DNA of 64,000 nucleotides from Zobellia alginiliquefaciens (GTDB lineage Bacteria; Bacteroidota; Bacteroidia; Flavobacteriales; Flavobacteriaceae): positions 4,340,001-4,404,000 of the forward strand of contig NZ_CP119758.1 of NCBI RefSeq assembly GCF_029323795.1, in the 5' to 3' direction. Shown here in pieces: positions 8,286 to 16,472 of this stretch. A program made the position numbers and the translations under genes. The notes under the pieces are model-generated. The model saw only the letters and a program-made list of their open reading frames with translations. It was not told the DNA's origin and made no database searches. The stretch's first letter is position 1. Each line of letters starts with the position of its first letter.

Positions 8286-9154
8286 GCGTTGTTCATAGTA
8301 GGTCTATTCGTTTTCTGTTGAGACACAAATCTAGAAGGGATTACATTTTTTAGTTTCTTGAATTGCCTGTTGAAGTTAGAAATGGAGGTAAACCCGGATT
8401 GTTCCGAAATCTCCAAAATAGAGAGGTTGTCATCTTCTCGTTTTAATAGCTGACAAGCATGTTCAATACGAAGCTCGATCAAGAATTGGAAAAATGTTTT
8501 GTTCGTGTGCTGTTTAAAAAATTTACAAAAGGCATTGGGCGTCATGTGAACTTGGTCCGACACGGTTTTTAAATCTATGTCGTTTTGAAAGTGCGTTACT
8601 ACATATGAGAAAATAGTTTGCATACGTTGACCTTGTGAACTACCAATTCTTTTTGGGTAGACAAAGTTGGTTAAGGTCTTTTTATCGGCACTGATCAAGT
8701 TCTGTAGCAATTGCACGAAACAAATGAATCGGTCTAGTTTTTCCAAGTTGGGAAGGGCAATCATAGTTTTGTGAATTGCTTCCGTATTTCCTACCACATG
8801 AAACCCTTCTTTTGATGAGTTTAAAAATACTTGTAATTCTTCTAAATCGGGCAGTGCAAAAAAGGATTCTCCAAAAGTGGTTTCGGTAAAGAATATAGAA
8901 ATTTTATGAACCATTTCGTCTGATATTTCATTTTTGAACAAATGGGGACTGTGTGATCCAATTACAAAAAAATCCCCGTCCGTAAAGGGGTGGACACTAT
9001 CACCTATAATCAGTTTCCCCTTTCCTTTAACGATTAAGGTCAGTTGTATTTCTGCATGCTGATGCAGTTTGTCATAGAATACCAATTCACGGTCTACTTG
9101 TACAATTAGATTCTGATGTAAAGGTTTTGGTACCTGAAACGGATGTACTTTCAT
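8282..9154 (-). CDS. AraC family transcriptional regulator (probable activator of the hydroxyproline genes)
   Basis: This is a 290-aa regulator. The N-terminal cupin-like sensor (about 10-110) includes HQHAEIQLTLIVKG and the HPFTDGDFFVIGSHSPH sugar/ligand-pocket-like stretch. The C-terminal pair of AraC helix-turn-helix motifs (about 185-280) includes ISEQSGFTSISNFNRQFKK. It is divergent from the hydroxyproline-type operon, and the 142-bp shared intergenic region has a 21-bp-phased direct repeat next to the operon promoter. It therefore most likely controls that operon in response to hydroxyproline or a pathway intermediate; the ligand is inferred. Confidence 0.88.
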   Translation of the reverse strand: MKVHPFQVPKPLHQNLIVQVDRELVFYDKLHQHAEIQLTLIVKGKGKLIIGDSVHPFTDGDFFVIGSHSPHLFKNEISDEMVHKISIFFTETTFGESFFALPDLEELQVFLNSSKEGFHVVGNTEAIHKTMIALPNLEKLDRFICFVQLLQNLISADKKTLTNFVYPKRIGSSQGQRMQTIFSYVVTHFQNDIDLKTVSDQVHMTPNAFCKFFKQHTNKTFFQFLIELRIEHACQLLKREDDNLSILEISEQSGFTSISNFNRQFKKLKNVIPSRFVSQQKTNRPTMNNA

Positions 9155-9214
9155 ATTTCTAATAAGCGCATTTAACGCTTGTATTGTTACTTTACAGCAA
9201 TTTATGGATAAGAT

Positions 9215-9244
9215 AATCTAATTTTTTGATAAAATCATCTAATT
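9215..9244. promoter_or_regulatory. Direct-repeat operator for the AraC-type regulator
   Basis: AATCTAATT (9215-9223) and CATCTAATT (9236-9244) repeat with a 21-bp period, two helical turns, in the divergent intergenic region. The second copy touches the TTG -33 element (9243-9245) of the operon promoter, the position expected of an AraC-type activator. The binding protein is inferred from the neighbouring gene. Confidence 0.6.
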
Positions 9245-9271
9245 GTAGATCATGAAAGCGATTTAATTTTG
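9243..9271 (+). promoter_or_regulatory. Promoter of the hydroxyproline catabolic operon
   Basis: TTG (9243-9245) and TAATTTTG (9264-9271) fit the Bacteroidota -33/-7 consensus with an 18-bp spacer. The ATG at 9297 lies 25 bp after the -7 element. Confidence 0.65.
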
Positions 9272-9296
9272 AATGATATAATTAAAAGGCAATCAC

Positions 9297-10235
9297 ATGA
9301 AATTTGAATGGAAAGGCGTTATGCCAGCGGTAACCACAAAATTTAATCCGGACGATACACTAGATTTGAAAATGTTCAGGACCAATATAGAAGCTCAGGT
9401 AAAAGCGGGTGTTCATGGAATTGTTTTAGGTGGGTCTTTAGGTGAGGCAAGTACCTTAACGTCAGAGGAGAAAATCATTTTGGTTAAAGAAACTATTAAC
9501 ATTGTTGAAGGGAAGATTCCGGTAATTATGACCATTGCGGAGCAGGCTACAAAGGTTGCACTCCAATCGGTAAGAGACGCAGAAGATAGTGGTGCGGACG
9601 GATTAATGGTTCTTCCTCCCATGCGTTACAAATCTACCGATTATGAAACTGTTGAATATTTTAAAGAAATAGCCAAGAGCACAGAACTTCCTATAATGAT
9701 TTACAATAACCCCGTGGATTATAAAATAGAGGTAACGGTTGGTATGTTCGAAGAATTAGTGGAGTTGCAAAATATCACAGCCGTAAAAGAATCTACTAGA
9801 GATATTATTAATATTGGGCGTTTGCGAAACAAGTTTGGCTCTGACCTAAGTATTTTAACCGGAGTTGACCCTTTGGCATTAGAAAGCCTTCTTATAGGTG
9901 CCGATGGTTGGGTAGCGGGTCTAGTTTGCGCTTTTCCAGCTGAAACAGTTGCAATTTACGAGCTGGCAAAAGCGGGTTACACCAAAGAAGCTACCGAAAT
10001 TTACCGTTGGTTTCTGCCTTTATTGGAGCTGGATATAAGTCCGCAGTTGGTACAGAATATTAAGTTGGCCGAAGTAGCTACGGGAATTGGAACAGAAACT
10101 GTAAGAAAACCAAGGCTTCCGTTACGGGGCGAAGAGCGTGAACGAGTTTTAAGCGTTATTAATACCGGTTTAAAGAATAGACCAGTTTTACCGGATTATA
10201 AGAGTTTAACAAATGTGAACAAGCAATTGGTTTAG
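9297..10235 (+). CDS. DapA-family deaminase/aldolase, probable 1-pyrroline-4-hydroxy-2-carboxylate deaminase
   Basis: This 312-aa class I aldolase-fold protein has the GGSLGEAS substrate-carboxylate motif near residue 46, the tyrosine in PIMIYNNPVDY near residue 140 and the Schiff-base lysine in ITAVKEST near residue 164. Generic DapA activity is unlikely, because the gene heads a set with a semialdehyde dehydrogenase, a proline-racemase family epimerase and a D-amino-acid oxidase. In hydroxyproline degradation a DapA homologue converts pyrroline-4-hydroxy-2-carboxylate to 2-oxoglutarate semialdehyde and ammonia, and that is the assignment made here. It has its own promoter with an adjacent AraC-type operator. 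Confidence 0.85.
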   Translation: MKFEWKGVMPAVTTKFNPDDTLDLKMFRTNIEAQVKAGVHGIVLGGSLGEASTLTSEEKIILVKETINIVEGKIPVIMTIAEQATKVALQSVRDAEDSGADGLMVLPPMRYKSTDYETVEYFKEIAKSTELPIMIYNNPVDYKIEVTVGMFEELVELQNITAVKESTRDIINIGRLRNKFGSDLSILTGVDPLALESLLIGADGWVAGLVCAFPAETVAIYELAKAGYTKEATEIYRWFLPLLELDISPQLVQNIKLAEVATGIGTETVRKPRLPLRGEERERVLSVINTGLKNRPVLPDYKSLTNVNKQLV

Positions 10236-10460
10236 TATACTAATTAATTTTTGTAGAGATTTTAATCTTATATAAACATTGAAGTTGATCGGTAAATAAA
10301 TAATCTCAGGGCTATTCAAAGGAAAGTAATCCCAAAAAAGAAGCAAAATCTTTGATCTTTATTCTCAATTATAAGGCAAAAGACTTTCTTTGAAATTCTT
10401 GGTGCTTTATCTCAAATAGAGTAGCTTCATGCTCATTGTTAAGCGTTGAAACATCATATT

Positions 10461-12047
10461 ATGATTACAGGAAAAAATTATATAGGAAAGGAACTTTCGT
10501 CAAATGGAGCGAACACATATAAAACCTTTGATCCAAAATTAAATTTGGATACGGAGTGGACTTTTCATGAGGCCACAAAGGAAGAAATAGATGGTGCTGT
10601 TAGTAAGGCAAGTGAAGCTTTCCAAAGCTACAAAACATTTTCAGGTGCAAAAAAAGCTGAATTTTTAGAAGCAATTGCCGAAGAAATAGAGGCTTTAGGG
10701 GATGAAGTTATACAAACCTATTGTAGGGAGTCAGGTTTGCCAGAGGGTAGAGCCGTTGGGGAAAGAGGCCGTACAATGGGGCAGTTAAGGGCGTTTGCTC
10801 AATTATTAAAGGAAGGTTCTTGGGTTGAAGCTACAATTGATACCGCTCAACCGGATAGGAAACCTTTACCCAAAATTGACTTACGTAAAATGTTACTTCC
10901 CATTGGCCCTATTGCGGTTTTTGGTTCTAGTAATTTTCCATTTGCATTCTCTACCGCCGGTGGTGATACGGCCAGCGCATTGGCTTCCGGTTGTCCGGTA
11001 ATCGTAAAAAGTCATCCAATGCATGCCGGTACTGGGGAGCTCATTTCTTCGGCGGTAATTAAAGCGGCGGAACGTACAAATATGCCGGATGGCGTTTTTT
11101 CAAATTTAAATAGTAGTGGTATTGAAGTAGGTCAACAATTGGTACTTCACCCAAAAATTAAAGGAGTTGGTTTTACCGGAAGTATTAAAGGAGGAACGGC
11201 ACTCTATAAATTGGCAAATGAACGTAAGGAACCTATTCCTGTTTTTGCGGAAATGGGAAGCATTAACCCTGTGGTTGCACTACCATCCGCTTTGCGGGAA
11301 AAAGGGATAGATTGGGCCAAGCAATATGCGGGTTCGGTTATGTTAGGTGCAGGTCAGTTTTGTACCAATCCAGGGTTGATATTGGGGATAAAAAGCACTT
11401 CGCTAGATGTATTTATTAATGCCCTTGGCGAGGAAATAGATAAATTGGAGCCTACATGTATGCTACACCCTAATATTCATAGCAATTATGAAAAAGGGAA
11501 GAAAGAGGTGTCTTCCCAAGGAGGTACGGATGTGGTTGCGGAATATGGAAAATCTGTTGCCCCAAATTATGCTCAACAAAAGGTGTTGACGGTTAATGGA
11601 ACCAATTTTTTGAAAAATCCAAAATTACATCAAGAAGTATTCGGTCCTTTTTCTGTTGTGGTAAGATGTGCCGATGCAAAGGAATTGACGGAAATCCTAA
11701 ATCGCTTAGAGGGACAATTAACGGGAACTGTGCTCGGTAATGCAGACGAATTAAAATTGTATCGTACGGCAGTAGACGCTTTGCAAGGTAGAGTAGGACG
11801 TATAATTTTTAACGGAGTGCCTACAGGGGTAGAGGTCTGTCCTTCTATGCAACACGGTGGGCCGTTTCCGGCCAGCACGGATAGTCGGTTTACTTCGGTT
11901 GGAGTTTCTGCGGTTAAGCGTTGGGTGAGACCCGTTTCTTTTCAAAACTGGCCACAGGAAGCACTCCCGGAAGCATTGCAAAATGAGAATCCACTTGCTA
12001 TAATGCGTATTGTGGATAGTGAACATACGAGTAAAAAAATAGAATAA
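10461..12047 (+). CDS. Aldehyde dehydrogenase, probable 2-oxoglutarate semialdehyde (2,5-dioxovalerate) dehydrogenase
   Basis: This 528-aa NAD(P)-dependent ALDH starts MITGKNYIG, as many 2-oxoglutarate-semialdehyde dehydrogenases do. It has the cofactor-binding FGSSNFPFAFS and GFTGSIKGG segments, the general base Glu in FAEMGSINP and the catalytic Cys in GAGQFCTNPG (about residue 304). It would perform the last step of hydroxyproline catabolism, feeding 2-oxoglutarate to the TCA cycle. I chose the ATG at 10461. An in-frame TTG at 10446 would add five residues that do not look like family sequence. The 225-bp gap after the deaminase gene has no hairpin or coding potential that I can see. Confidence 0.9.
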   Translation: MITGKNYIGKELSSNGANTYKTFDPKLNLDTEWTFHEATKEEIDGAVSKASEAFQSYKTFSGAKKAEFLEAIAEEIEALGDEVIQTYCRESGLPEGRAVGERGRTMGQLRAFAQLLKEGSWVEATIDTAQPDRKPLPKIDLRKMLLPIGPIAVFGSSNFPFAFSTAGGDTASALASGCPVIVKSHPMHAGTGELISSAVIKAAERTNMPDGVFSNLNSSGIEVGQQLVLHPKIKGVGFTGSIKGGTALYKLANERKEPIPVFAEMGSINPVVALPSALREKGIDWAKQYAGSVMLGAGQFCTNPGLILGIKSTSLDVFINALGEEIDKLEPTCMLHPNIHSNYEKGKKEVSSQGGTDVVAEYGKSVAPNYAQQKVLTVNGTNFLKNPKLHQEVFGPFSVVVRCADAKELTEILNRLEGQLTGTVLGNADELKLYRTAVDALQGRVGRIIFNGVPTGVEVCPSMQHGGPFPASTDSRFTSVGVSAVKRWVRPVSFQNWPQEALPEALQNENPLAIMRIVDSEHTSKKIE

Positions 12048-12077
12048 AAGTACTGTTAATTAAAAAATAGTTGAGTT

Positions 12078-13085
12078 ATGGCGACTAGTATTTTCACATG
12101 TATTGATGCACACACTTGTGGAAATCCCGTTAGGGTGGTAGCTCATGGTGGCCCTGAGCTTAGCGGCTCAACTATGAGCGAAAAACGACAGCATTTTCTA
12201 AAGGATTACGATTGGATCCGTAGAGGTCTTATGTTTGAACCCCGGGGTCATGACATGATGAGTGGTAGTATTTTTTATCCGTCTGCAAATCCTGAAAACG
12301 ATTTTGGTATTCTTTTTATTGAAACGAGTGGGTGCTTGCCCATGTGCGGTCACGGAACTATAGGAGCGATAACCATAGGTGTCGAAGAGGGCTTGTTAAA
12401 ACCTAAAACTCCAGGAGAGATACGTATGGAAACTCCAGCTGGTTTAGTGAAAATCACTTATCAACAAACTGATAAAAAGGTAGATTGGGTAAAGTTAACA
12501 AACGTAAAATCTTATCTAGCAGCTACAGATTTAACTATAAAAAGCTCGGTTTTAGGTGAATTGATATTTGATGTTTCTTATGGAGGGAATTTCTATGCCA
12601 TTATAGATCCGCAAAAAAACTTCTCGGGAATTCAAGATTTTTCTGCAGGAAAGTTGGTGCAAATGAGCAAAGAAATCCGAGATAAAATAAATACTGAATA
12701 TCCCGATACATTTATTCATCCGGATGATAATAGCATTAATGGCGTCAGTCATATTTTGTGGACAGGAAAAACTATTTCCCCAGAAGCAACTGCCAGAAAT
12801 GCTGTTTTTTATGGAGATAAGGCAATTGATAGATCTCCCTGTGGTACGGGTACTTCTGCAAGAATGGCCCAATGGTACGCCAAAGGAAAGTTGAAAATAG
12901 GGGAAGCATTTGTTCATGAGAGCTTTATAGGTTCAAAATTTATCGGCCGTGTAGAGGAGGAGACCGTTTTGAATGGGATGACGGCAATCTACCCCAGTAT
13001 TCAAGGGTGGGCGAAAATATACGGTCACAATACAATTACAATAGATGATGACGACCCTTACGCACATGGGTTTCAGGTGATATAA
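12078..13085 (+). CDS. 4-hydroxyproline epimerase (proline racemase family)
   Basis: This 335-aa protein has both cysteines of the proline racemase fold: Cys90 in CLPMCGHGT and Cys255 in DRSPCGTGTS. With two cysteines it should epimerise rather than dehydrate hydroxyproline, since the dehydratase branch replaces the first with Thr. The reaction is trans-4-hydroxy-L-proline to cis-4-hydroxy-D-proline in the cytosol. It sits 30 bp after the semialdehyde dehydrogenase and 12 bp before the FAD oxidase, so the three are surely co-transcribed. Confidence 0.92.
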   Translation: MATSIFTCIDAHTCGNPVRVVAHGGPELSGSTMSEKRQHFLKDYDWIRRGLMFEPRGHDMMSGSIFYPSANPENDFGILFIETSGCLPMCGHGTIGAITIGVEEGLLKPKTPGEIRMETPAGLVKITYQQTDKKVDWVKLTNVKSYLAATDLTIKSSVLGELIFDVSYGGNFYAIIDPQKNFSGIQDFSAGKLVQMSKEIRDKINTEYPDTFIHPDDNSINGVSHILWTGKTISPEATARNAVFYGDKAIDRSPCGTGTSARMAQWYAKGKLKIGEAFVHESFIGSKFIGRVEEETVLNGMTAIYPSIQGWAKIYGHNTITIDDDDPYAHGFQVI

Positions 13086-13097
13086 TACAGAAGAGAA

Positions 13098-14348
13098 TTG
13101 AGCAAGAAAATTATAATAATAGGAGGGGGAATCGTTGGCCTGAGTTCTGCTTACTTCCTCAGTAAGGAGGGACATGAGGTTACGGTTATTGATAAGTCCG
13201 ATATGAGTGCGGGTGCGTCATTCGTAAATGCGGGATATATCACGCCAAGTCATATAGTTCCGTTGGCTTCGCCAGGAATGATTGCCAAAGGAATCAAAAT
13301 GATGTTCAATTCAGCTAGCCCCTTTTATATGAAACCTAGATGGGACACTGATTTTTTTAAATGGTCTTGGTATTTTCACAAGTCTTCAACAAAAGAAAAA
13401 GTAACTAAGGCAATACCGGTCATCAAAGATATAAATACGTTAAGTCTTGAACTTTTTGAAGGCATAAAGACCTCCGGTGATTTAGGAGATTTTCAATTGG
13501 AGCGAAAGGGACTATTAATGCTTTACAAGACGGTGGAGGCTTATCGTCATGAGAAAGATGTAGCCAGTAAAGCTGCTTTTCTTGGTCTTGAAGTAAAAGA
13601 ATTGGATAAAAAGCAATTGGCCAGACTTGAACCAGAAGTAGCTATTGATGCAAAAGGGGCTATTCATTATGAGTGTGATGCACATTCCACGCCCACCCAA
13701 TTTATGCCAAAAATGATATCCTATCTAAAAAACGTTGGCGTGGATATACGAACCCACGAAGAGGTTTTGAATCTAAAGTTAAAAGGGAGGCACATTCAGG
13801 AGGTCTTCACTTCAAAATCTAATTATAAGGCAGATGAAGTTGTCCTAGCGGCAGGTTCATGGAGTGGGGAAATTGCAAAAAAACTTCATCTTAATGTACC
13901 ATTACAAGGAGGGAAAGGGTATAGTATTAATGTGGCACGACCCACCGGAGTAACCATCCCGGCCATACTTATGGAGTCTAAAATGGCCGTAACACCAATG
14001 GAAGGTTTTACTCGTTTTGCCGGTACAATGGAATTTTCGGGAAACAACGATTTTATCCGTAAAGAAAGAGTGATTGCCATTGCCAATGGAGCAAAGAAGT
14101 ATTATCCCAATATAGATATAAATGAAAATGAGATTGCCAATGTAAAAACGGGGTTGCGTCCCGTATCACCAGATGGCTTGCCTTACATTGGCAGGTCTTC
14201 CAAATGTGCCAACTTAACTTTTGCTACAGGGCATGCCATGATGGGGTGGAGTTTGGGCCCTGCTACAGGAAAATTGGTCTCTGAAGTAGTAGATGGTAGA
14301 AATATATCTATGAATATTGAACCTTTTTCCCCGGATAGAAGGTTTTAA
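13098..14348 (+). CDS. FAD-dependent D-amino acid dehydrogenase, probable D-hydroxyproline dehydrogenase
   Basis: This 416-aa DadA/DAO-type flavoprotein has the N-terminal dinucleotide-binding motif IIGGGIVGLSSAYFL (residues 6-20) and the C-terminal LRPVSPDGLPYIGRS plus TGHAMMGWSLGPATG flavin segments. It is expected to oxidise cis-4-hydroxy-D-proline to pyrroline-4-hydroxy-2-carboxylate, passing electrons to the respiratory chain. The start must be the TTG at 13098, because the Rossmann motif begins within five residues and no ATG lies upstream in frame. It is the single-subunit DadA-like type rather than a multi-subunit LhpBEF enzyme. It ends the operon; no clear terminator follows. Confidence 0.9.
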   Translation: MSKKIIIIGGGIVGLSSAYFLSKEGHEVTVIDKSDMSAGASFVNAGYITPSHIVPLASPGMIAKGIKMMFNSASPFYMKPRWDTDFFKWSWYFHKSSTKEKVTKAIPVIKDINTLSLELFEGIKTSGDLGDFQLERKGLLMLYKTVEAYRHEKDVASKAAFLGLEVKELDKKQLARLEPEVAIDAKGAIHYECDAHSTPTQFMPKMISYLKNVGVDIRTHEEVLNLKLKGRHIQEVFTSKSNYKADEVVLAAGSWSGEIAKKLHLNVPLQGGKGYSINVARPTGVTIPAILMESKMAVTPMEGFTRFAGTMEFSGNNDFIRKERVIAIANGAKKYYPNIDINENEIANVKTGLRPVSPDGLPYIGRSSKCANLTFATGHAMMGWSLGPATGKLVSEVVDGRNISMNIEPFSPDRRF

Positions 14349-14363
14349 AAACTTATAAGTTGG

Positions 14364-14753
14364 TTATTTCTTTTCAATCAAATCCCAAAGATTACCGTAT
14401 AAATCTTTAAAAACTACTACGGTACCATAAGCTTCTTCGCGAGGATTTTCATTAAACTCAACACCATTGTCCTTCATTGTTTTATAATCACGCCAAAAAT
14501 CATCCGTATGCAAGAATAGGAAAACACGACCTCCCGTTTGGTTGCCAATTGCCTTCCGCTGCTCTTCATTCGTAGCTTCGGCCAATAAAAGAGAAAATCC
14601 ATTATGGCTTGTAGGAGATACGGTCACCCACCTTTTATTATCACCAAGGTCAATATTGTCTACAAGGGAGAAACCTAACTTTTTAGTATAAAAGTTAATT
14701 GCTTCGTCATAGTTTTTAACAACTAAGGTAATCTGTGCTATCTCTTGGCTCAT
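14364..14753 (-). CDS. VOC (glyoxalase/bleomycin-resistance) family protein
   Basis: This 129-aa protein has the two beta-alpha-beta-beta-beta units of a vicinal oxygen chelate domain (AQITLVVKNYDEAINFYTKK at 6-25; FLFLHTDDFWRDY and VVVFKDLYGNLWDLIEK in the second half). The final NLWDLIE carries the typical metal-site Glu. Family members include glyoxalase I, dioxygenases and binding proteins; the substrate here is unknown. Its start overlaps the 3' end of the upstream acetyltransferase gene by four bases, and the alpha/beta hydrolase gene precedes that, so the three minus-strand genes form one unit. Confidence 0.88.
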   Translation of the reverse strand: MSQEIAQITLVVKNYDEAINFYTKKLGFSLVDNIDLGDNKRWVTVSPTSHNGFSLLLAEATNEEQRKAIGNQTGGRVFLFLHTDDFWRDYKTMKDNGVEFNENPREEAYGTVVVFKDLYGNLWDLIEKK

Positions 14754-15328
14754 ATAAAGTCCTTAAATTTTGTTTGTTTTATTCCTGCCCACTCTTGTTT
14801 TAGAATTCCGTAACAGCAAGAATTTCTTCTGAAATTGTCTTTAGTTATAATATTCTTTCTTAGGGTACCTTCTAGGGATGCACCTAATTTTTCTACAGCC
14901 TTTCTGGAGCGTATATTTCGTTCGTCAATTCTGAACTCAACTTTTTCAAATCCCATTTTTTCAAAAGCGTGACTGAGCATCAAGAATTTCATTTGATGGT
15001 TAAAGCCGGTACCACGAACCGCAGGAGCAATCCATGTCCATCCAATATGTAGTACTTTGTTTTTATGATCGATATGACCAAAACGAGTGCTACCCACACA
15101 TGCATTGGTTGATGTGTTGTAGATAGCGAACGGTATGGCCTTTCCTTGCTGCGCTTCATTTAAGGCGGTCATGAGGTAGGCCTTTAATTTGTTCTTTGTA
15201 GAAATATCGTTAGACCCATATTGGTATAGGTCTACCTGCTGAGCGATAGGCCAGAGCGGCTCCACATGTGTTTCTTTTAAGGGAACTAATTTAACCAAGT
15301 TTTTTTCTAGAGTAATAGCTGAGCTCAT
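14750..15328 (-). CDS. GNAT family N-acetyltransferase (RimJ/RimL type)
   Basis: This 192-aa protein has GNAT strands 4-5 and the acetyl-CoA region: THIGWTWIAPAVRGTGFNHQ-like text from about residue 90, then EKVEFRIDERNIRSRKAVEKLGA near residue 127. That is the pattern of RimJ/RimL-like acetyltransferases, which modify alpha-amino groups of proteins or small amines. The acceptor is not predictable. It overlaps both neighbours by four bases (ATGA-type junctions), indicating translational coupling. Confidence 0.88.
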   Translation of the reverse strand: MSSAITLEKNLVKLVPLKETHVEPLWPIAQQVDLYQYGSNDISTKNKLKAYLMTALNEAQQGKAIPFAIYNTSTNACVGSTRFGHIDHKNKVLHIGWTWIAPAVRGTGFNHQMKFLMLSHAFEKMGFEKVEFRIDERNIRSRKAVEKLGASLEGTLRKNIITKDNFRRNSCCYGILKQEWAGIKQTKFKDFI

Positions 15329-15972
15329 GAAATTAAATTAAGGATAAGTTCTTTTTTTATTTCATGGCCTCCTTCAAAGAATATTTGCTCAGCCTTTCCG
15401 TTAAATAGATTTATAATTTTATTGGACTCGGAAGTTCTTCTATCTTTAGTTAAATATTCATCTGCATCACCAACTAAGGTCGTTACTTTTGTTTGGTTTT
15501 CCTGTAGGAACTCAAAGTCTAAAGCAGTTAGCTCATTAGGAATTCCTCCGGCATATAATACCATTTGATCACATTTTATTTTTCGTTTAGCAACCCATCT
15601 GGTAGCAATAGAAACGCCCTGCGAATACCCAAATACAATAAAATTACAATCTTCAGGAAAGTTTTCCATGGCGAGTACACCGTCTAAATAGGCCAAGACG
15701 TTTTGCGTTTCTTGCTCTGTAGCTTCTTTGGTGAGCCAACTGGCACCTACATGCCTGTATTTGTTGTTCAGGTAGTATTTAGAGGGTGCTTGTGGAGCAA
15801 TAATATAGTTCTCCTCAGGAGGCAGATTATCAAAATATTTCAAAAAGTAGCGACTTAAATAACCAATACCATGCAATACAATCCAAACATTTTTTGTCCG
15901 GGTTGTTAGTGTATTGAGTGTAACATAGCTATTTGTAGAGGTGTAGGACACCGTGTTTTCAGAATAATCCAT
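15325..15972 (-). CDS. Small alpha/beta hydrolase (phospholipase/carboxylesterase type)
   Basis: This is a 215-aa serine hydrolase. The nucleophile Ser is in FGYSQGVS, the HGIGYLSRYF segment is the oxyanion loop, the Asp is in LVGDADEYL and the His is in FEGGHEIKKE near the C-terminus, completing the triad. The family hydrolyses carboxyl esters or lysophospholipids. I start it at the ATG at 15972 (MDYSENTVSY). The next upstream ATG (15990) adds six residues. A start at 16104 would run through the divergent thioesterase gene and give an implausible N-terminus. Confidence 0.8.
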   Translation of the reverse strand: MDYSENTVSYTSTNSYVTLNTLTTRTKNVWIVLHGIGYLSRYFLKYFDNLPPEENYIIAPQAPSKYYLNNKYRHVGASWLTKEATEQETQNVLAYLDGVLAMENFPEDCNFIVFGYSQGVSIATRWVAKRKIKCDQMVLYAGGIPNELTALDFEFLQENQTKVTTLVGDADEYLTKDRRTSESNKIINLFNGKAEQIFFEGGHEIKKELILNLIS

Positions 15973-16046
15973 AGAATAAAAAATCTCCATAAAAGTAATA
16001 GCTTTTATTGATGCCGTAATGCTTAATTTTGAAAAAAATAGTAGAT

Positions 16047-16472
16047 ATGGATGGCTACAAGGAAAAAATACTGAAGGTCTGTAATGAATCTTCAAAAAAT
16101 ACACTTATGGAAACCCTGCAAATTGAGTATGTAGATGTAGGGGAGGATTTTTTGATAGGCAAAATGCCTGTCAATTCTAGGGTTCACCAGCCAGATGGGG
16201 TACTTCATGGTGGAGCTATGGTTGCCTTGGCCGAAAGCATTGGTAGTATGGCCTCCTATATTTTTCTTGATGCCCAACAGTTTGCTATCCGTGGTATTGA
16301 AATCTCGGCAAACCATGTAAAGAGTGTACGTAAAGGTGAAGTTTTTGCCAAAGCGACTATTTTACATAAAGGCAAAACCACTCAGTTATGGGATATTAAG
16401 ATTACTAATGAAGAAGGCAAATTGGTCTCGTTCTGTAAATTGACGACCATTGCATTAGCAAAGAAAATTTAA
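16047..16472 (+). CDS. Hotdog-fold thioesterase, probable 1,4-dihydroxy-2-naphthoyl-CoA thioesterase
   Basis: This 141-aa single hotdog domain of the PaaI/YdiI type has the HQPDGVLHGGAMVALAES motif (about residues 45-62) with the catalytic Glu. In menaquinone synthesis a thioesterase of this kind releases 1,4-dihydroxy-2-naphthoate from its CoA ester. The gene overlaps menF by one base and is followed by menD, which strongly supports that role. The in-frame TTG at 16029 lies inside a TAATTTTG (16024-16031) resembling a -7 promoter element, so I prefer the ATG at 16047. Confidence 0.85.
   Translation: MDGYKEKILKVCNESSKNTLMETLQIEYVDVGEDFLIGKMPVNSRVHQPDGVLHGGAMVALAESIGSMASYIFLDAQQFAIRGIEISANHVKSVRKGEVFAKATILHKGKTTQLWDIKITNEEGKLVSFCKLTTIALAKKI

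Noticed and set aside
9297-10235. Naming the first hydroxyproline-operon gene dapA (lysine synthesis)
   Set aside because: Its operon partners are all hydroxyproline-degradation enzymes and it is under an AraC regulator.
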